Positions 37,309 through 46,255 are shown, counted from the first letter of the stretch. The stretch is DNA of 59,726 bases from Gammaproteobacteria bacterium HGW-Gammaproteobacteria-11 (GCA_002840055.1 PGZJ01000011.1:1-59726); one strand, 5' to 3'. Program-made: numbers and translations. Notes: a model not told the origin generated them from the letters alone.

Positions 37309-39399
37309 ATGACCGTACGCCTGATCCCGCTCACCGCCCTTGCCTGCCTGATCCCAGGTTATGTGCAGGCCAGCGAAACACCCCTGAGCCTGCCTGCCCA
37401 GGTGATTCTTGGCAGCCAGTCCGACGCTGACGACCTGCCGCTGGCCCTGAGCAAAACCCGCCTGCAGGGCGAACAACTGACACCACAAAGTCTGGGCGCC
37501 AACCTGTCGGAATCGCTGCAGCGGGTGCCCGGCATACTGGCCCTGAATCGTCAGAACTACGCCCAGGACCTGCAGATATCCTCTCGCGGTTTCGGCGCCC
37601 GCGCGGCCTTCGGGGTACGCGGCGTTCGGCTGGTTCAGGACGGTATTCCGCTGACCATGCCGGATGGCCAGGGTCAGCCGGCACTCTTCGATCTGGACAG
37701 CCTGGAGCGCATCGAGGTGCTGCGCGGGCCTCTGACTACGTTATACGGCAATGCCTCCGGCGGTATCATCCAGGGCTTTACCGGCGAAGGGGATTTGTAT
37801 CCGACCCTGGAAAACCGTACGGCCTTTGGACCGGACGGGTTGCGCCGTTCGCGTCTGCGCTACGGCGGCCAATATGACGACCTGAATATCAGCGCCAATC
37901 TTGCCCGCCTGGAGACCGACGGTTACCGCGACCATAGCCAGACCCGCCGTGATACTGCCAATCTGCGCTTGGGCTGGGATATTGACGACGCCTCCAGCCT
38001 GACCCTGCTGATCAACAGCCTGGATCAACCCGACACCCAGGACCCGCTGGGACTGACCGCCGAGCAGGTACGGCAGGATCGACGCCAGGCCATTTCAAGA
38101 GCCAAGCCTGGAGTCGGACCAGACACATACAATACCCGCAAAACCGTGCGCCATAATCAGGCAGGAATAAACTATACCCGCCGCCTGCAAAACGACGATC
38201 AATTGACCCTGATGCTTTATGGCGGCGAGCGTTTTGTTCAGCAGTATTTGGCCTTCTCCGGCGGTGGTCAGTTTGCCGGTGGCGGGGTGATTGAACTGGA
38301 TCGTCGTTTTGCTGGTGGCGAACTGGGCTGGCAGCGCGATACCAACCTGTTTGGCCTGCCGGTAGAGCTGGCAGCTGGCCTGACCTATGACTATCAGGGT
38401 GAACAGCGCGACGGCTTTATCAACAATAATGGTCGCAAAGGCGGCCAGCAGCGTGAAGAGTTCAATGCCGTCGACAGTCAGGACCTTTATCTGATCAGCA
38501 CCTGGCAACTGGCTCCACGCTGGAACCTGACCGCCGGGGTTCGCCACAGCCGGGTCGAGTTTGACTCCGATGATGACTACCTGATCGACGGTCGGGATGA
38601 CAGTGGCAGCGTGCGTTACAGCCAGACCAACCCGGCGCTGGGGCTGAGCTACCAATGGACGCCCAGCCTGCGCCTGTATGCGGCGCTGGGCCAGGGCTTT
38701 GAGACACCGACCTTTCAGGAATTGGCCTATCAGCCCGAGACCAGCGGTTTGAACTTTGACCTGAAACCCAGCCAATCGCGCAACGCCGAAATCGGCATGG
38801 CCTTTCAGCACGGGCGCACACGGATTGACCTGGCGCTGTTCGAAAGCCGGGTCAAGGATGAAATCGTTGCTGGCCCTCAACAGGCGTTGACAGGCCGTGG
38901 CACCTTTGCCAATGCCGGCCGCTCGACCCGACGCGGGATTGAGCTGGCAATGGAGCAGAGCTTTGATCACGGCATCAACGCCTACCTGGCCTACACCCTG
39001 CTGGATGCCCGCTTTGACCGCTATCAACGCAGTGATGGCAGCGACCTGTCGGGTCGCACCTTGCCCGGCGTGCCGCGCCACAGCCTGTTTGCCGAACTCA
39101 GCTGGCAGCCGCCCGGTAGCGGTTTCAGTACCGCGCTGGAGGCGCAGAGTCTGAGCCAGCGCTATGCCACGGATGACAACAGCGCTGCGGCCTCAGGTTA
39201 TGCGGTATTCAACTGGCGGGCGGCCTATACCCATGAGTTGGGCAACTGGCAGATCGAACCCTTCGCCCGCATCGACAACCTGGCTGATCGTGAGTACATC
39301 GGTTCACTGATCGTCAACGGCGCCGGCGCCCGCTACTACGAACCGGCCCCCGACCGCCAATGGCTGCTGGGGATCGCCGTGCAGCATCAGTGGCGCTGA
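37309..39399 (+). CDS. pqqU: TonB-dependent outer-membrane receptor, PqqU/YncD-like
   Basis: 696 aa from the ATG at 37309. Signal peptide ends near YVQASE. The plug domain contains NRQNYAQDLQISSRGFGARA, DGIPLTMPDGQGQ and RIEVLRGPLTTLYGNASGG. The barrel contains YRDHSQ, MLYGGERFVQQY, ALGQGFETPTFQEL and the end DREYIGSLIVNGAGARYYEP. These segments closely match my memory of E. coli YncD, now called PqqU, the high-affinity importer of the redox cofactor PQQ. It has no N-terminal signalling domain. Neighbours do not include PQQ synthesis genes, which fits scavenging of external PQQ. The ligand is inferred by similarity. Confidence 0.7.
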   Translation: MTVRLIPLTALACLIPGYVQASETPLSLPAQVILGSQSDADDLPLALSKTRLQGEQLTPQSLGANLSESLQRVPGILALNRQNYAQDLQISSRGFGARAAFGVRGVRLVQDGIPLTMPDGQGQPALFDLDSLERIEVLRGPLTTLYGNASGGIIQGFTGEGDLYPTLENRTAFGPDGLRRSRLRYGGQYDDLNISANLARLETDGYRDHSQTRRDTANLRLGWDIDDASSLTLLINSLDQPDTQDPLGLTAEQVRQDRRQAISRAKPGVGPDTYNTRKTVRHNQAGINYTRRLQNDDQLTLMLYGGERFVQQYLAFSGGGQFAGGGVIELDRRFAGGELGWQRDTNLFGLPVELAAGLTYDYQGEQRDGFINNNGRKGGQQREEFNAVDSQDLYLISTWQLAPRWNLTAGVRHSRVEFDSDDDYLIDGRDDSGSVRYSQTNPALGLSYQWTPSLRLYAALGQGFETPTFQELAYQPETSGLNFDLKPSQSRNAEIGMAFQHGRTRIDLALFESRVKDEIVAGPQQALTGRGTFANAGRSTRRGIELAMEQSFDHGINAYLAYTLLDARFDRYQRSDGSDLSGRTLPGVPRHSLFAELSWQPPGSGFSTALEAQSLSQRYATDDNSAAASGYAVFNWRAAYTHELGNWQIEPFARIDNLADREYIGSLIVNGAGARYYEPAPDRQWLLGIAVQHQWR

Positions 39400-39413
39400 A
39401 CAACGGGTAAAGG

Positions 39414-39773
39414 CCGAACATTATCTCGGCCATCGAGCTCACCGACACCGCCCCTGGTCGAGATGGAACTCGACCATCCCAGGATAACCTTAGCCCGGGA
39501 AGACCGAGCTTTATCTCGGTCAGCGAGCTTATCCGCACCACCCATGGTCGAGGTGAAACTCGACCCTCCCGGAATACCTCTGCCTGGGAGAGGCCGAGTT
39601 CCACCTCGGCCAACGCGCTCACCCACACCACCCCTGGTCGAGATGGAACTCGACCCTCCCAGGAAAACCTTAGCCCGGGGAGCCCGAGCTTTATCTCGGT
39701 CAGCGAGTTTATCTGCACCACCCATGGTCGAGATGGAACTCGACCGGCCCAGGAAAACCTAGCCGGGCTGTTG
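39414..39773. repeat. Tandem array of four 90-bp hairpin-rich units
   Basis: Units begin at 39414, 39504, 39594 and 39684, exactly 90 bp apart. Each contains (a) CCGA..TCGG, 7-bp stem in units 2 and 3; (b) GGTCGAG-N6-CTCGACC, perfect in all four; (c) TCCC/GGGA (CTCCC/GGGAG in some) further on. Units 1 and 3 pair GGCCGA with TCGGCC while unit 2 pairs GACCGA with TCGGTC, a compensatory change. The array fills the gap between two convergent genes and overlaps the last 15 bp of the MFS gene. Confidence 0.9.
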
Positions 39774-40931
39774 ATCCGGGGTCGGCATCTCGTCGATGGC
39801 CACGGCGGTAAAGGCACCGCGCTGCCAGGCCAGCCAGATAAACACCAGCGCGCCCAGCGCCATCAACAACGGCAGGGCGTGGCTGCTCAACCACTGGCTG
39901 GCGGCACCGGTGGACAGCGGCCCAACCAGACAACCCAGCCCCCAGAGCAGGGCAATATGCGCATTGGCCCGCACCAGCGCATCGTCGCGATAGCTCTGCC
40001 CAATCAGAATCAGCGACAGGGTATACAGCCCGCCCGCGCTGGCACCAAACAACACCAGCACCGGCCAGATCAACGGCGTCTGCAACAGCGGCGGAATCGC
40101 CAGGCTACTGCCCAGCAAGACTACGCCACACAGGCGGTACACCGTGGTGCGTGACAACCTGTCGGCCAACCAGCCAATCGGCACCTGCAGCAGCGCATCA
40201 CCAATGACCACGGCACTGACCATCATCAGCGCCAGTTGCTGGGCAAAGCCTTCACGCACCAGATACACCGGCAGCAAGGTCAGGGTCATGGCCTCGAAGG
40301 CGGCAAACAGCATCACCGCCCAGGCCACCGCCGGTAGTGTGCGGACAAAGTTCATAAAACCGCGGCCGGAGGCATTGGCGGCATCCACCACCGGCGCCCC
40401 GTAGACCAGCATCAGCAAACCCAGACCACAGAGCAGCAGACCGGTCGCCAGCCAGAAGCCCAGATCCGACCCCGTCCCGATCAAACCGAGCAACAACGGC
40501 CCGCACAACTGGCTGAGGGCAAAGCCGGTGCCGTAGACAGCGACCAGACGCCCACGCAAACGATCCTCGATCAATTGATTGATCCAGCTTTCGCCCAGCA
40601 CAAAGGTCACGGTCAGCGACACGCCCAGCACCAGCCGCAACAGCAGCCACAGGGCATAACTGGGAAACAGCGCCAGCAGCGCGACCGACAGGGCACTGCA
40701 GAACATCACCAGCCGCAGCAGGCGCTCGGTACCCAGCAGCCCGGCCAGCCGACCGGTAATGCGCGCACCGAGCAGCACGCCAATCGCCGGCATGCCCGCC
40801 ATCACGCCAATGGCAAAGGCGTCATAACCCCACTGATCCAGCCGCAGCGATACCAGAGGCAAGGTCACACCCAGCGACAAGCCAACAATCACCACCGCGG
40901 CGGTGACAACGCTGTAGGTCTTCCAATCCAT
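39759..40931 (-). CDS. MFS transporter (YcaD-like)
   Basis: 390 aa from MDWKTYSVV at 40931, the likeliest start; an upstream ATG (40967) would add 12 residues. Twelve hydrophobic segments, the first being VVTAAVVIVGLSLGVTLPLV, with the MFS loop 2-3 signature in GVLLGARITGRLAGLLGTERLL and a central loop near VDAANASGRGFM. The pattern resembles the YcaD group of putative exporters. The last five codons lie in the tandem hairpin array. Substrate unknown. Confidence 0.85.
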   Translation of the reverse strand: MDWKTYSVVTAAVVIVGLSLGVTLPLVSLRLDQWGYDAFAIGVMAGMPAIGVLLGARITGRLAGLLGTERLLRLVMFCSALSVALLALFPSYALWLLLRLVLGVSLTVTFVLGESWINQLIEDRLRGRLVAVYGTGFALSQLCGPLLLGLIGTGSDLGFWLATGLLLCGLGLLMLVYGAPVVDAANASGRGFMNFVRTLPAVAWAVMLFAAFEAMTLTLLPVYLVREGFAQQLALMMVSAVVIGDALLQVPIGWLADRLSRTTVYRLCGVVLLGSSLAIPPLLQTPLIWPVLVLFGASAGGLYTLSLILIGQSYRDDALVRANAHIALLWGLGCLVGPLSTGAASQWLSSHALPLLMALGALVFIWLAWQRGAFTAVAIDEMPTPDQQPG

Positions 40932-40972
40932 ACCGACCACCCCAAACTCAATCCCGATACCCGGCACGACCT

Positions 40973-41017
40973 ACTTGCCGCTTGTAGCTTGTAACTTGCC
41001 GCTTGCCGCTTGCCGCT
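40973..41017. repeat. Heptameric repeat tract, locus 3
   Basis: Six consecutive heptads of the form TTGNNGC: TTGCCGC, TTGTAGC, TTGTAAC, then three times TTGCCGC. It fills the short gap between the MFS start and the kauB stop. Same heptad type as at 13562 and 33471, but here in one orientation only. Confidence 0.8.
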
Positions 41018-42515
41018 AAAATTTGATCCAGGTGGCCTTCAGCTCGGTGTACTTGTCAAAGGCGTGCAGAGACTTGTCGCGACCATTGCCGGACTGCTTG
41101 AAGCCGCCAAAGGGTGCCGTCATATCCCCGCCGTCATATTGATTGACCCAGACACTGCCCGCGCGCAGCGCTTTCGCTGCACGATGTGCACGGGACAGAT
41201 CTCGAGTCCAGACCGCGGCGGCCAGGCCGTAAATACTGTCATTGGCAATGGCGATGGCCTGATCGAAATCCTCGAAGGCAATGACCGACAGCACCGGACC
41301 AAAGATCTCTTCCCGGGCGATACGCATGTTGTTGGTCACGCCATCGAACAGGGTCGGCTCGACAAACAGCCCGCCGGACGCCTGCATCACCTGCTGACCA
41401 CCGGTCACCAGGGTGGCGCCTTCGGCCTGCCCGGCTTCTATATAGCGCAGCACGGTATCGATCTGGGTCTTGTCCACCAGCGCACCGACGGTCGTGGCCG
41501 GGTCAAGTGGGTGGCCGGGCTTCCAGTGCGCCTGCAGAGCCGCTGCTACCTTCTGTACGAAGATGTCCTTGATCGACGCCTCGACCAACAGCCGCGAACC
41601 GGCGGTACAGACTTCACCCTGATTGAAGGCAATGGCTCCAGCCGCCGCCTCGGCTGCCGCATCCAGATCCGGCGCATCGGCAAAGACGATGTTTGGGCTC
41701 TTGCCGCCTGCCTCGAGCCAGACCCGTTTCATGTTCGACTCGCCGGCGTAGATCATCAGTTGCTTGGCAATTCGGGTCGAGCCGGTAAACACCAGGGTAT
41801 CGACATCCATGTGCAGGGCCAGCGCCTTGCCCACGGTATGCCCATAGCCCGGCAGCACATTCAGCACACCCGCAGGAATACCGGCATCAAGCGCCAGCTG
41901 GGCCAGACGAATGGCGGTCAGCGGCGACTTCTCCGAGGGCTTGAGCACCACCGAGTTGCCAGTCGCCAGGGCCGGGCCAAGTTTCCAGCAGGCCATCAGC
42001 AGGGGGAAATTCCAGGGCACAATGGCGGCGACCACACCGACAGGCTCGCGGGTCACCAGACCGAGTTCGTCGTGGGCCGTAGCGGCCACCTCGTCATAGA
42101 TCTTGTCGATTGCCTCGCCGCTCCAGCGGATAGCCCGCGCCGCGCCGGGAATATCCACCGCCAGCGAGTCACTGATCGGCTTGCCCATATCCAGGGTTTC
42201 CAGCAGCGCCAGCTCCTCGCCATGCTGCTCGATCAACTCGGCAAAACGGATCATCACCGCCTTGCGCTCGACCGGCGCCAGCCGCGACCAGACGCCGCTG
42301 GCAAAGACCGCACGGGCATTGCTTACGGCCAGATCAGCATCGGCCTGATCACAACTGGCGACCTGTGCCAGCACCCGACCATCAATCGGACTGATGCAGT
42401 CAAAGGTGGCCGCATCCAGCGCCGGTTGATAGGCGCCCGCGACAAAGGCCTGAGACTGAATCGACAGGGCAGCGGCGCGCTGCTCCCAGGTCTGACGACT
42501 GATGACTGCAGACAT
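41016..42515 (-). CDS. kauB: Gamma-glutamyl-gamma-aminobutyraldehyde / omega-aminoaldehyde dehydrogenase
   Basis: 499 aa NAD(P)-dependent aldehyde dehydrogenase, PuuC/KauB type. Cofactor segment VPWNFPLLMACWKLGPAL, FTGSTRIAKQL, general base Glu268 in VWLEAGGKSPN, nucleophile Cys303 in FNQGEVCTAGSR, C-terminal PFGGFKQSGNGRDKSLHA. The family oxidises 4-guanidinobutanal, 4-aminobutanal or their gamma-glutamyl forms, so it would follow SpuC or the gamma-glutamyl oxidases in polyamine breakdown. Divergent from bauA across 226 bp. The symbol rests on family motifs, since related dehydrogenases act on several aminoaldehydes. Confidence 0.8.
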   Translation of the reverse strand: MSAVISRQTWEQRAAALSIQSQAFVAGAYQPALDAATFDCISPIDGRVLAQVASCDQADADLAVSNARAVFASGVWSRLAPVERKAVMIRFAELIEQHGEELALLETLDMGKPISDSLAVDIPGAARAIRWSGEAIDKIYDEVAATAHDELGLVTREPVGVVAAIVPWNFPLLMACWKLGPALATGNSVVLKPSEKSPLTAIRLAQLALDAGIPAGVLNVLPGYGHTVGKALALHMDVDTLVFTGSTRIAKQLMIYAGESNMKRVWLEAGGKSPNIVFADAPDLDAAAEAAAGAIAFNQGEVCTAGSRLLVEASIKDIFVQKVAAALQAHWKPGHPLDPATTVGALVDKTQIDTVLRYIEAGQAEGATLVTGGQQVMQASGGLFVEPTLFDGVTNNMRIAREEIFGPVLSVIAFEDFDQAIAIANDSIYGLAAAVWTRDLSRAHRAAKALRAGSVWVNQYDGGDMTAPFGGFKQSGNGRDKSLHAFDKYTELKATWIKF

Positions 42516-42741
42516 ACTGATACCTCACGCATGTACCCGGGTTAACGGCGGGAAAGGGATAAAATCAACTGGACAGCGCCAACAGTAATCAGCCGACACC
42601 TAAAATTCAATATATTTGACACTGCCAGGTGAGTTTGCCCTGCGAATTCTGTATTACCCCCTTTTTCGTTTGTTATTTTTGACATAAACTCGATTCATTC
42701 TTTAATTAGCCCCACGTTTCGGCCACCCCAGGACGACCCAC

Positions 42742-44082
42742 ATGAACAGCATGCAACAACCTGCCGGCGCTCAGCAGGACATCAGTCTTGACGAATTCTG
42801 GATGCCCTTTACCGCCAACCGGCAGTTCAAGAACCGTCCGCGACTGCTGGAAAGCGCGGAAGGGGTGTTCTATACCGACGTCGAAGGCCGTCAGGTGCTG
42901 GATGGCACCTCCGGGCTCTGGTGCTGCAATGCCGGCCACGGTCGACCGGAAATTGCCGAGGCGGTCAGCAAGCAGATCAGCAAGATGGATTTTGCGCCGA
43001 CTTTCCAGATGGGCCATCCGCTGCCCTTCCAGCTCGCCGAGCGTCTGGTGGAGATCGCGCCGACAGGACTGGACCGGGTGTTCTTTACCAACTCCGGTTC
43101 CGAGTCAGTGGATACCGCGTTGAAGATTGCCCTGGCCTACCAGCGCGCCCGCGGTGAAGGCACCCGCACCCGGCTGATCGGTCGCGAGCTGGGTTACCAC
43201 GGTGTCGGCTTCGGCGGCATTTCCGTTGGTGGCATGGTCAACAATCGCAAGGCCTTTGGCGTGCAGCTGCCCGGCGTTGACCACCTGCCGCACACCCTGG
43301 ACCTGGAACGCAACGCCTTCAGTCGCGGGTTGCCCAAGCATGGCGTGGAACTGGCTGACCAGCTGGAAAAGCTGGTGACACTGCACGGCGCGGAAAACAT
43401 TGCTGCCGTGATTGTCGAGCCGATGTCCGGTTCCGCTGGCGTCATACTGCCGCCGGTGGGCTACCTCAAGCGCCTGCGCGAGATCACGGCCAAGCATGGC
43501 ATTCTGCTGATCTTCGACGAGGTCATTACCGGTTACGGCCGACTGGGCGAGCCCTTTGCCGCACAGCGCTGGGAAGTCACCCCGGACATCATGACCACCG
43601 CCAAGGGCCTGACCAACGGCGCCATTCCCATGGGCGCGGTGTTTGTCAGCAGCCAGATCCAGGATGCCTTTATGCACGGCCCGCAGGGGCTGATCGAACT
43701 GTTCCACGGCTACACCTACTCCGGTCATCCGGTGGCCGCCGCCGCTGGCCTGGCGACCCTGGATATCTATGCCCGCGACGGTCTGCTGACCCGCGCCCGC
43801 GAGCTGGAAATCTACTGGCAGGAGGCGCTGCACAGTCTCAAGGACCTGCATCACGTGATTGATATTCGCAATACCGGCCTGGTCGGTGCCGTGCATCTGG
43901 CCAGTCGCGATGGCGCACCCGGCGCGCGCGCCTATGATGTATTCGAGGCCTGTTACTGGGAGGGCCTGATGGTGCGCTGCACCGGCGATATCATCGCCAT
44001 GTCGCCACCACTGATTGTCGAGAAGAGCCATATCGATCAGATGATCAATATTTTGGGCGACGTGATTCGCCGTACGCCATAA
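42742..44082 (+). CDS. bauA: Beta-alanine (omega-amino acid)--pyruvate aminotransferase
   Basis: 446 aa class III PLP enzyme. WMPFTANRQFKNRPRLL at the N-terminus and HLPHTLDLERNAFSRG in the middle are the features that separate beta-alanine:pyruvate transaminases from GabT and SpuC. Ring aspartate Asp259 in LLIFDEVITGYGRLG, Schiff-base lysine Lys288 in MTTAKGLTNGAIPMG. It converts beta-alanine and pyruvate to malonate semialdehyde and alanine. The next plus-strand genes are a malonate/methylmalonate-semialdehyde dehydrogenase and a BauB-like cupin, which supports the bau assignment. The upstream 226 bp contain the AT-rich TTTGACA twice (one copy in ATATTTGACA); a role is unclear. Confidence 0.82.
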   Translation: MNSMQQPAGAQQDISLDEFWMPFTANRQFKNRPRLLESAEGVFYTDVEGRQVLDGTSGLWCCNAGHGRPEIAEAVSKQISKMDFAPTFQMGHPLPFQLAERLVEIAPTGLDRVFFTNSGSESVDTALKIALAYQRARGEGTRTRLIGRELGYHGVGFGGISVGGMVNNRKAFGVQLPGVDHLPHTLDLERNAFSRGLPKHGVELADQLEKLVTLHGAENIAAVIVEPMSGSAGVILPPVGYLKRLREITAKHGILLIFDEVITGYGRLGEPFAAQRWEVTPDIMTTAKGLTNGAIPMGAVFVSSQIQDAFMHGPQGLIELFHGYTYSGHPVAAAAGLATLDIYARDGLLTRARELEIYWQEALHSLKDLHHVIDIRNTGLVGAVHLASRDGAPGARAYDVFEACYWEGLMVRCTGDIIAMSPPLIVEKSHIDQMINILGDVIRRTP

Positions 44083-44109
44083 CGACTGGTCAGGCTACGC
44101 GGAGATCAA

Positions 44110-44216
44110 GCGGGTGGCTGGATCAGTCATCGCGGACCGTCGGTGGCAGGGATGCCACCGTCGAGCTACAGGGACGTACTTGCTGCGTGTCCGCGATGGC
44201 TGATCCAGCCACCCGC
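44110..44216. repeat. Large hairpin repeat element, copy B
   Basis: 28-bp arms 44110-44137 and 44189-44216 are complementary except for one position that would be a G-U pair in RNA. The 51-nt core contains a perfect GGTGGCA/TGCCACC hairpin with GGGA loop and shares its two ends and the AGGGATG and GGACG motifs with copy A at 17-128, although the arms are unrelated. It lies between bauA and bauC, starting 27 bp after the bauA stop, so it would be in the middle of the operon transcript. Confidence 0.85.
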
Positions 44217-44271
44217 CAACACGCAAGCCGACACACACCTCACACACTACCCATAAAGCACTGGTGACCCC

Positions 44272-45768
44272 ATGACCCTGCAACTGACCCACTTTATCAA
44301 CGGCAAGCGCACCGCAGCGAGCACCCGCACCCAGCCGGTCTTCGAACCCGCCACTGGCGAACAGCGCGGCCAGGTCTCGCTGGCCAGCGTCAGTGAAGTG
44401 GAGCAGGCCATTGCTGTGGCCAAGGCCGCGCAGCCAGCCTGGGCGAAGACCACGCCGCTGAACCGCGCGCGTATCCTGTTCAAGTACAAGGCACTGGTCG
44501 AAGCCCATGCTGACGAGCTGGCCGAACTGATCACCCGCGAACACGGCAAGGTCTTCGAAGATGCCAAGGGCGAACTGACCCGTGGCCTGGAAGTGGTCGA
44601 ATTCGCCTGCGGCATCCCGCACCTGCTCAAGGGCGAGCATACCGAGCAGGTCGGCGGCGGCGTCGATGCCTGGTCGGTGAACCAGCCGCTGGGCGTTTGC
44701 GCCGGTATTGCGCCTTTCAACTTCCCGGCCATGGTCCCCATGTGGATGTTCCCGATCGCCATCGCCTGCGGCAACACCTTTATCATGAAGCCGTCCGAAA
44801 AGGACCCGAGCACACCCCTGCGCCTGGCCGAGCTGCTGACTGAAGCCGGGCTGCCCGATGGCGTGTTCAACGTGGTCAACGGCGACAAGGAAGCGGTCGA
44901 CGTGCTGCTGACCCACCCGGATATTCAGGCCGTCAGCTTTGTCGGCTCCACGCCGATTGCCGAATACATTTACTCAACCGGTTGCGCCCATGGCAAGCGC
45001 GTACAGGCTCTCGGTGGCGCCAAGAACCATATGCTGGTGATGCCCGACGCCGATATCGATCAAACCGTGAATGCGCTGATGGGCGCCGCCTACGGTAGCG
45101 CCGGTGAACGTTGCATGGCCATCTCCGTGGCCGTCGCCGTGGGTGACGCCGTCGCTGACAAGCTGGTCGCCGCGTTGACCCCGCAGGTCAAGGCGCTGAA
45201 GATTGGCAACGGCATGAGCGGCGGCATGGAAATGGGCCCGCTGGTGTCGGCTGCGCACCTGGCCAAGGTCAAAGGCTATGTTGATCAGGGCGTGAAGGAA
45301 GGTGCCGAACTGGTGGTGGACGGCCGCGAGGTCAGCGTACCCGGACTGGAAGGCGGCTTCTTCATGGGCGGCTGCCTGTTCGACAAGGTCAGTGCCGAGA
45401 TGACCATTTATCAGGAAGAAATCTTTGGCCCGGTACTGTGCATCGTCCGCGTGCCCGACTACGCCACCGGCGTGAAGCTGATCAACGCCCACGAATACGG
45501 TAACGGCACCGCCATCTTCACCCGTGACGGTGACGCGGCGCGGCAGTTCTGCAACGAGATCCAGGTCGGCATGGTTGGTGTCAATGTGCCGATTCCGGTG
45601 CCCATGGCTTTCCACAGCTTTGGCGGCTGGAAGCGTTCGCTGTTTGGCCCGCTGCACATGCACGGCCCGGATGGCGTGCGCTTCTACACCAAGCGCAAGG
45701 CCATTACCTCACGCTGGCCGACCGGCATCCGCGCGGGTGCCGAGTTCAGCATGCCAACCATGAAGTAA
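44272..45768 (+). CDS. bauC: CoA-acylating malonate/methylmalonate-semialdehyde dehydrogenase
   Basis: 498 aa, MmsA-type aldehyde dehydrogenase. [48 protein letters not shown] (no catalytic glutamate, as usual for the CoA-acylating subfamily) and the nucleophile Cys281 in [14 protein letters not shown]. It converts malonate semialdehyde (or methylmalonate semialdehyde) plus CoA and NAD to acetyl-CoA (propionyl-CoA) and CO2. The place behind bauA suggests the beta-alanine role; the gene could equally be named mmsA, and the sequence does not separate the two. Confidence 0.85.
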   Translation: MTLQLTHFINGKRTAASTRTQPVFEPATGEQRGQVSLASVSEVEQAIAVAKAAQPAWAKTTPLNRARILFKYKALVEAHADELAELITREHGKVFEDAKGELTRGLEVVEFACGIPHLLKGEHTEQVGGGVDAWSVNQPLGVCAGIAPFNFPAMVPMWMFPIAIACGNTFIMKPSEKDPSTPLRLAELLTEAGLPDGVFNVVNGDKEAVDVLLTHPDIQAVSFVGSTPIAEYIYSTGCAHGKRVQALGGAKNHMLVMPDADIDQTVNALMGAAYGSAGERCMAISVAVAVGDAVADKLVAALTPQVKALKIGNGMSGGMEMGPLVSAAHLAKVKGYVDQGVKEGAELVVDGREVSVPGLEGGFFMGGCLFDKVSAEMTIYQEEIFGPVLCIVRVPDYATGVKLINAHEYGNGTAIFTRDGDAARQFCNEIQVGMVGVNVPIPVPMAFHSFGGWKRSLFGPLHMHGPDGVRFYTKRKAITSRWPTGIRAGAEFSMPTMK

Positions 45769-45780
45769 CCTTTCACCTTG

Positions 45781-45868
45781 TTCGCGGCGAGGCCGCCGCT
45801 CCCACCAGGATTCCATCCCAGTCCTGTGGGAGCGGCGGCCTCTGTGGGAGCGGCGGCCCCGCCGCGAA
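45781..45868. repeat. REP-type cluster with three copies
   Basis: One copy in reverse (45781-45805, GCGGCGAGGCCGCCGCTCCC) faces two forward copies of TGTGGGAGCGGCGGCC (45825-45840 and 45843-45858, the latter running on into CCGCCGCGAA). The CGGCGG palindromes and the GTGGGAGCGG head are those of well-known Pseudomonas REP elements. Inverted neighbours of this kind form REPIN structures. It lies between bauC and bauB. Confidence 0.85.
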
Positions 45869-45889
45869 AGCCATCTTCCGAGAAACCCA

Positions 45890-46255
45890 ATGACCATCAA
45901 AAACATCATCGACTTCGCAACCGCCAGCACCCCGGCTGAACACTACCGCCCCGACCCGGCCAAGGTGCTGGCAGGCGACCCGGCGCAGAATGTGCGCAAC
46001 CATTACAGCAGCCCCTGTGGCCAGTTCTGCAGCGGCGTCTGGGAGGCCGAGCCGGGGCACTGGACCATCAGTTACAGCGAACACGAGTACTGCGAAATTC
46101 TCGAGGGCGAATCGATTCTGCATGATCAGCAGGGCGGCAGCCGTCGACTGGTCACCGGCGACCGCTTCGTGATTCCCGCTGGCTTTGTCGGCAGCTGGGA
46201 AGTCCTGCAGCGCACGCGCAAGGTTTACGTGATTTTCGAGCCTGCCGGACACTAG
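45890..46255 (+). CDS. bauB: Cupin-domain protein (BauB-like)
   Basis: 121 aa single-domain cupin (DUF861 type). The strands GHWTISYSEHEYCEILEGE and GDRFVIPAGFVGSWEVLQ give the two cupin motifs; metal-ligand candidates are His85-region Glu/His residues, but the classic second-motif histidine is replaced, as in many DUF861 proteins. P. aeruginosa bauB, as I remember it, encodes a cupin of this size between bauA and bauC; here it follows bauC. Its function in beta-alanine use is not known. REP elements separate it from bauC by 121 bp. Confidence 0.75.
   Translation: MTIKNIIDFATASTPAEHYRPDPAKVLAGDPAQNVRNHYSSPCGQFCSGVWEAEPGHWTISYSEHEYCEILEGESILHDQQGGSRRLVTGDRFVIPAGFVGSWEVLQRTRKVYVIFEPAGH

Noticed and set aside
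39414..39773. CRISPR array interpretation of the 90-bp repeats
   Set aside because: There are no variable spacers; whole units repeat head to tail, and no cas genes are in the window.
39314..39817. Open frames on both strands through the 90-bp array (167 aa minus, 99 aa plus) with 30-residue protein repeats
   Set aside because: The unit length is a multiple of three, so frames stay open on both strands automatically. No ribosome-binding site is seen, both overlap real genes, and the pattern of changes keeps stems, not codons.
41010..42545. 511-aa open frame on the plus strand opposite kauB
   Set aside because: It is the exact mirror of a well-supported aldehyde dehydrogenase; long antisense frames are common at this GC content. 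No recognisable domain.
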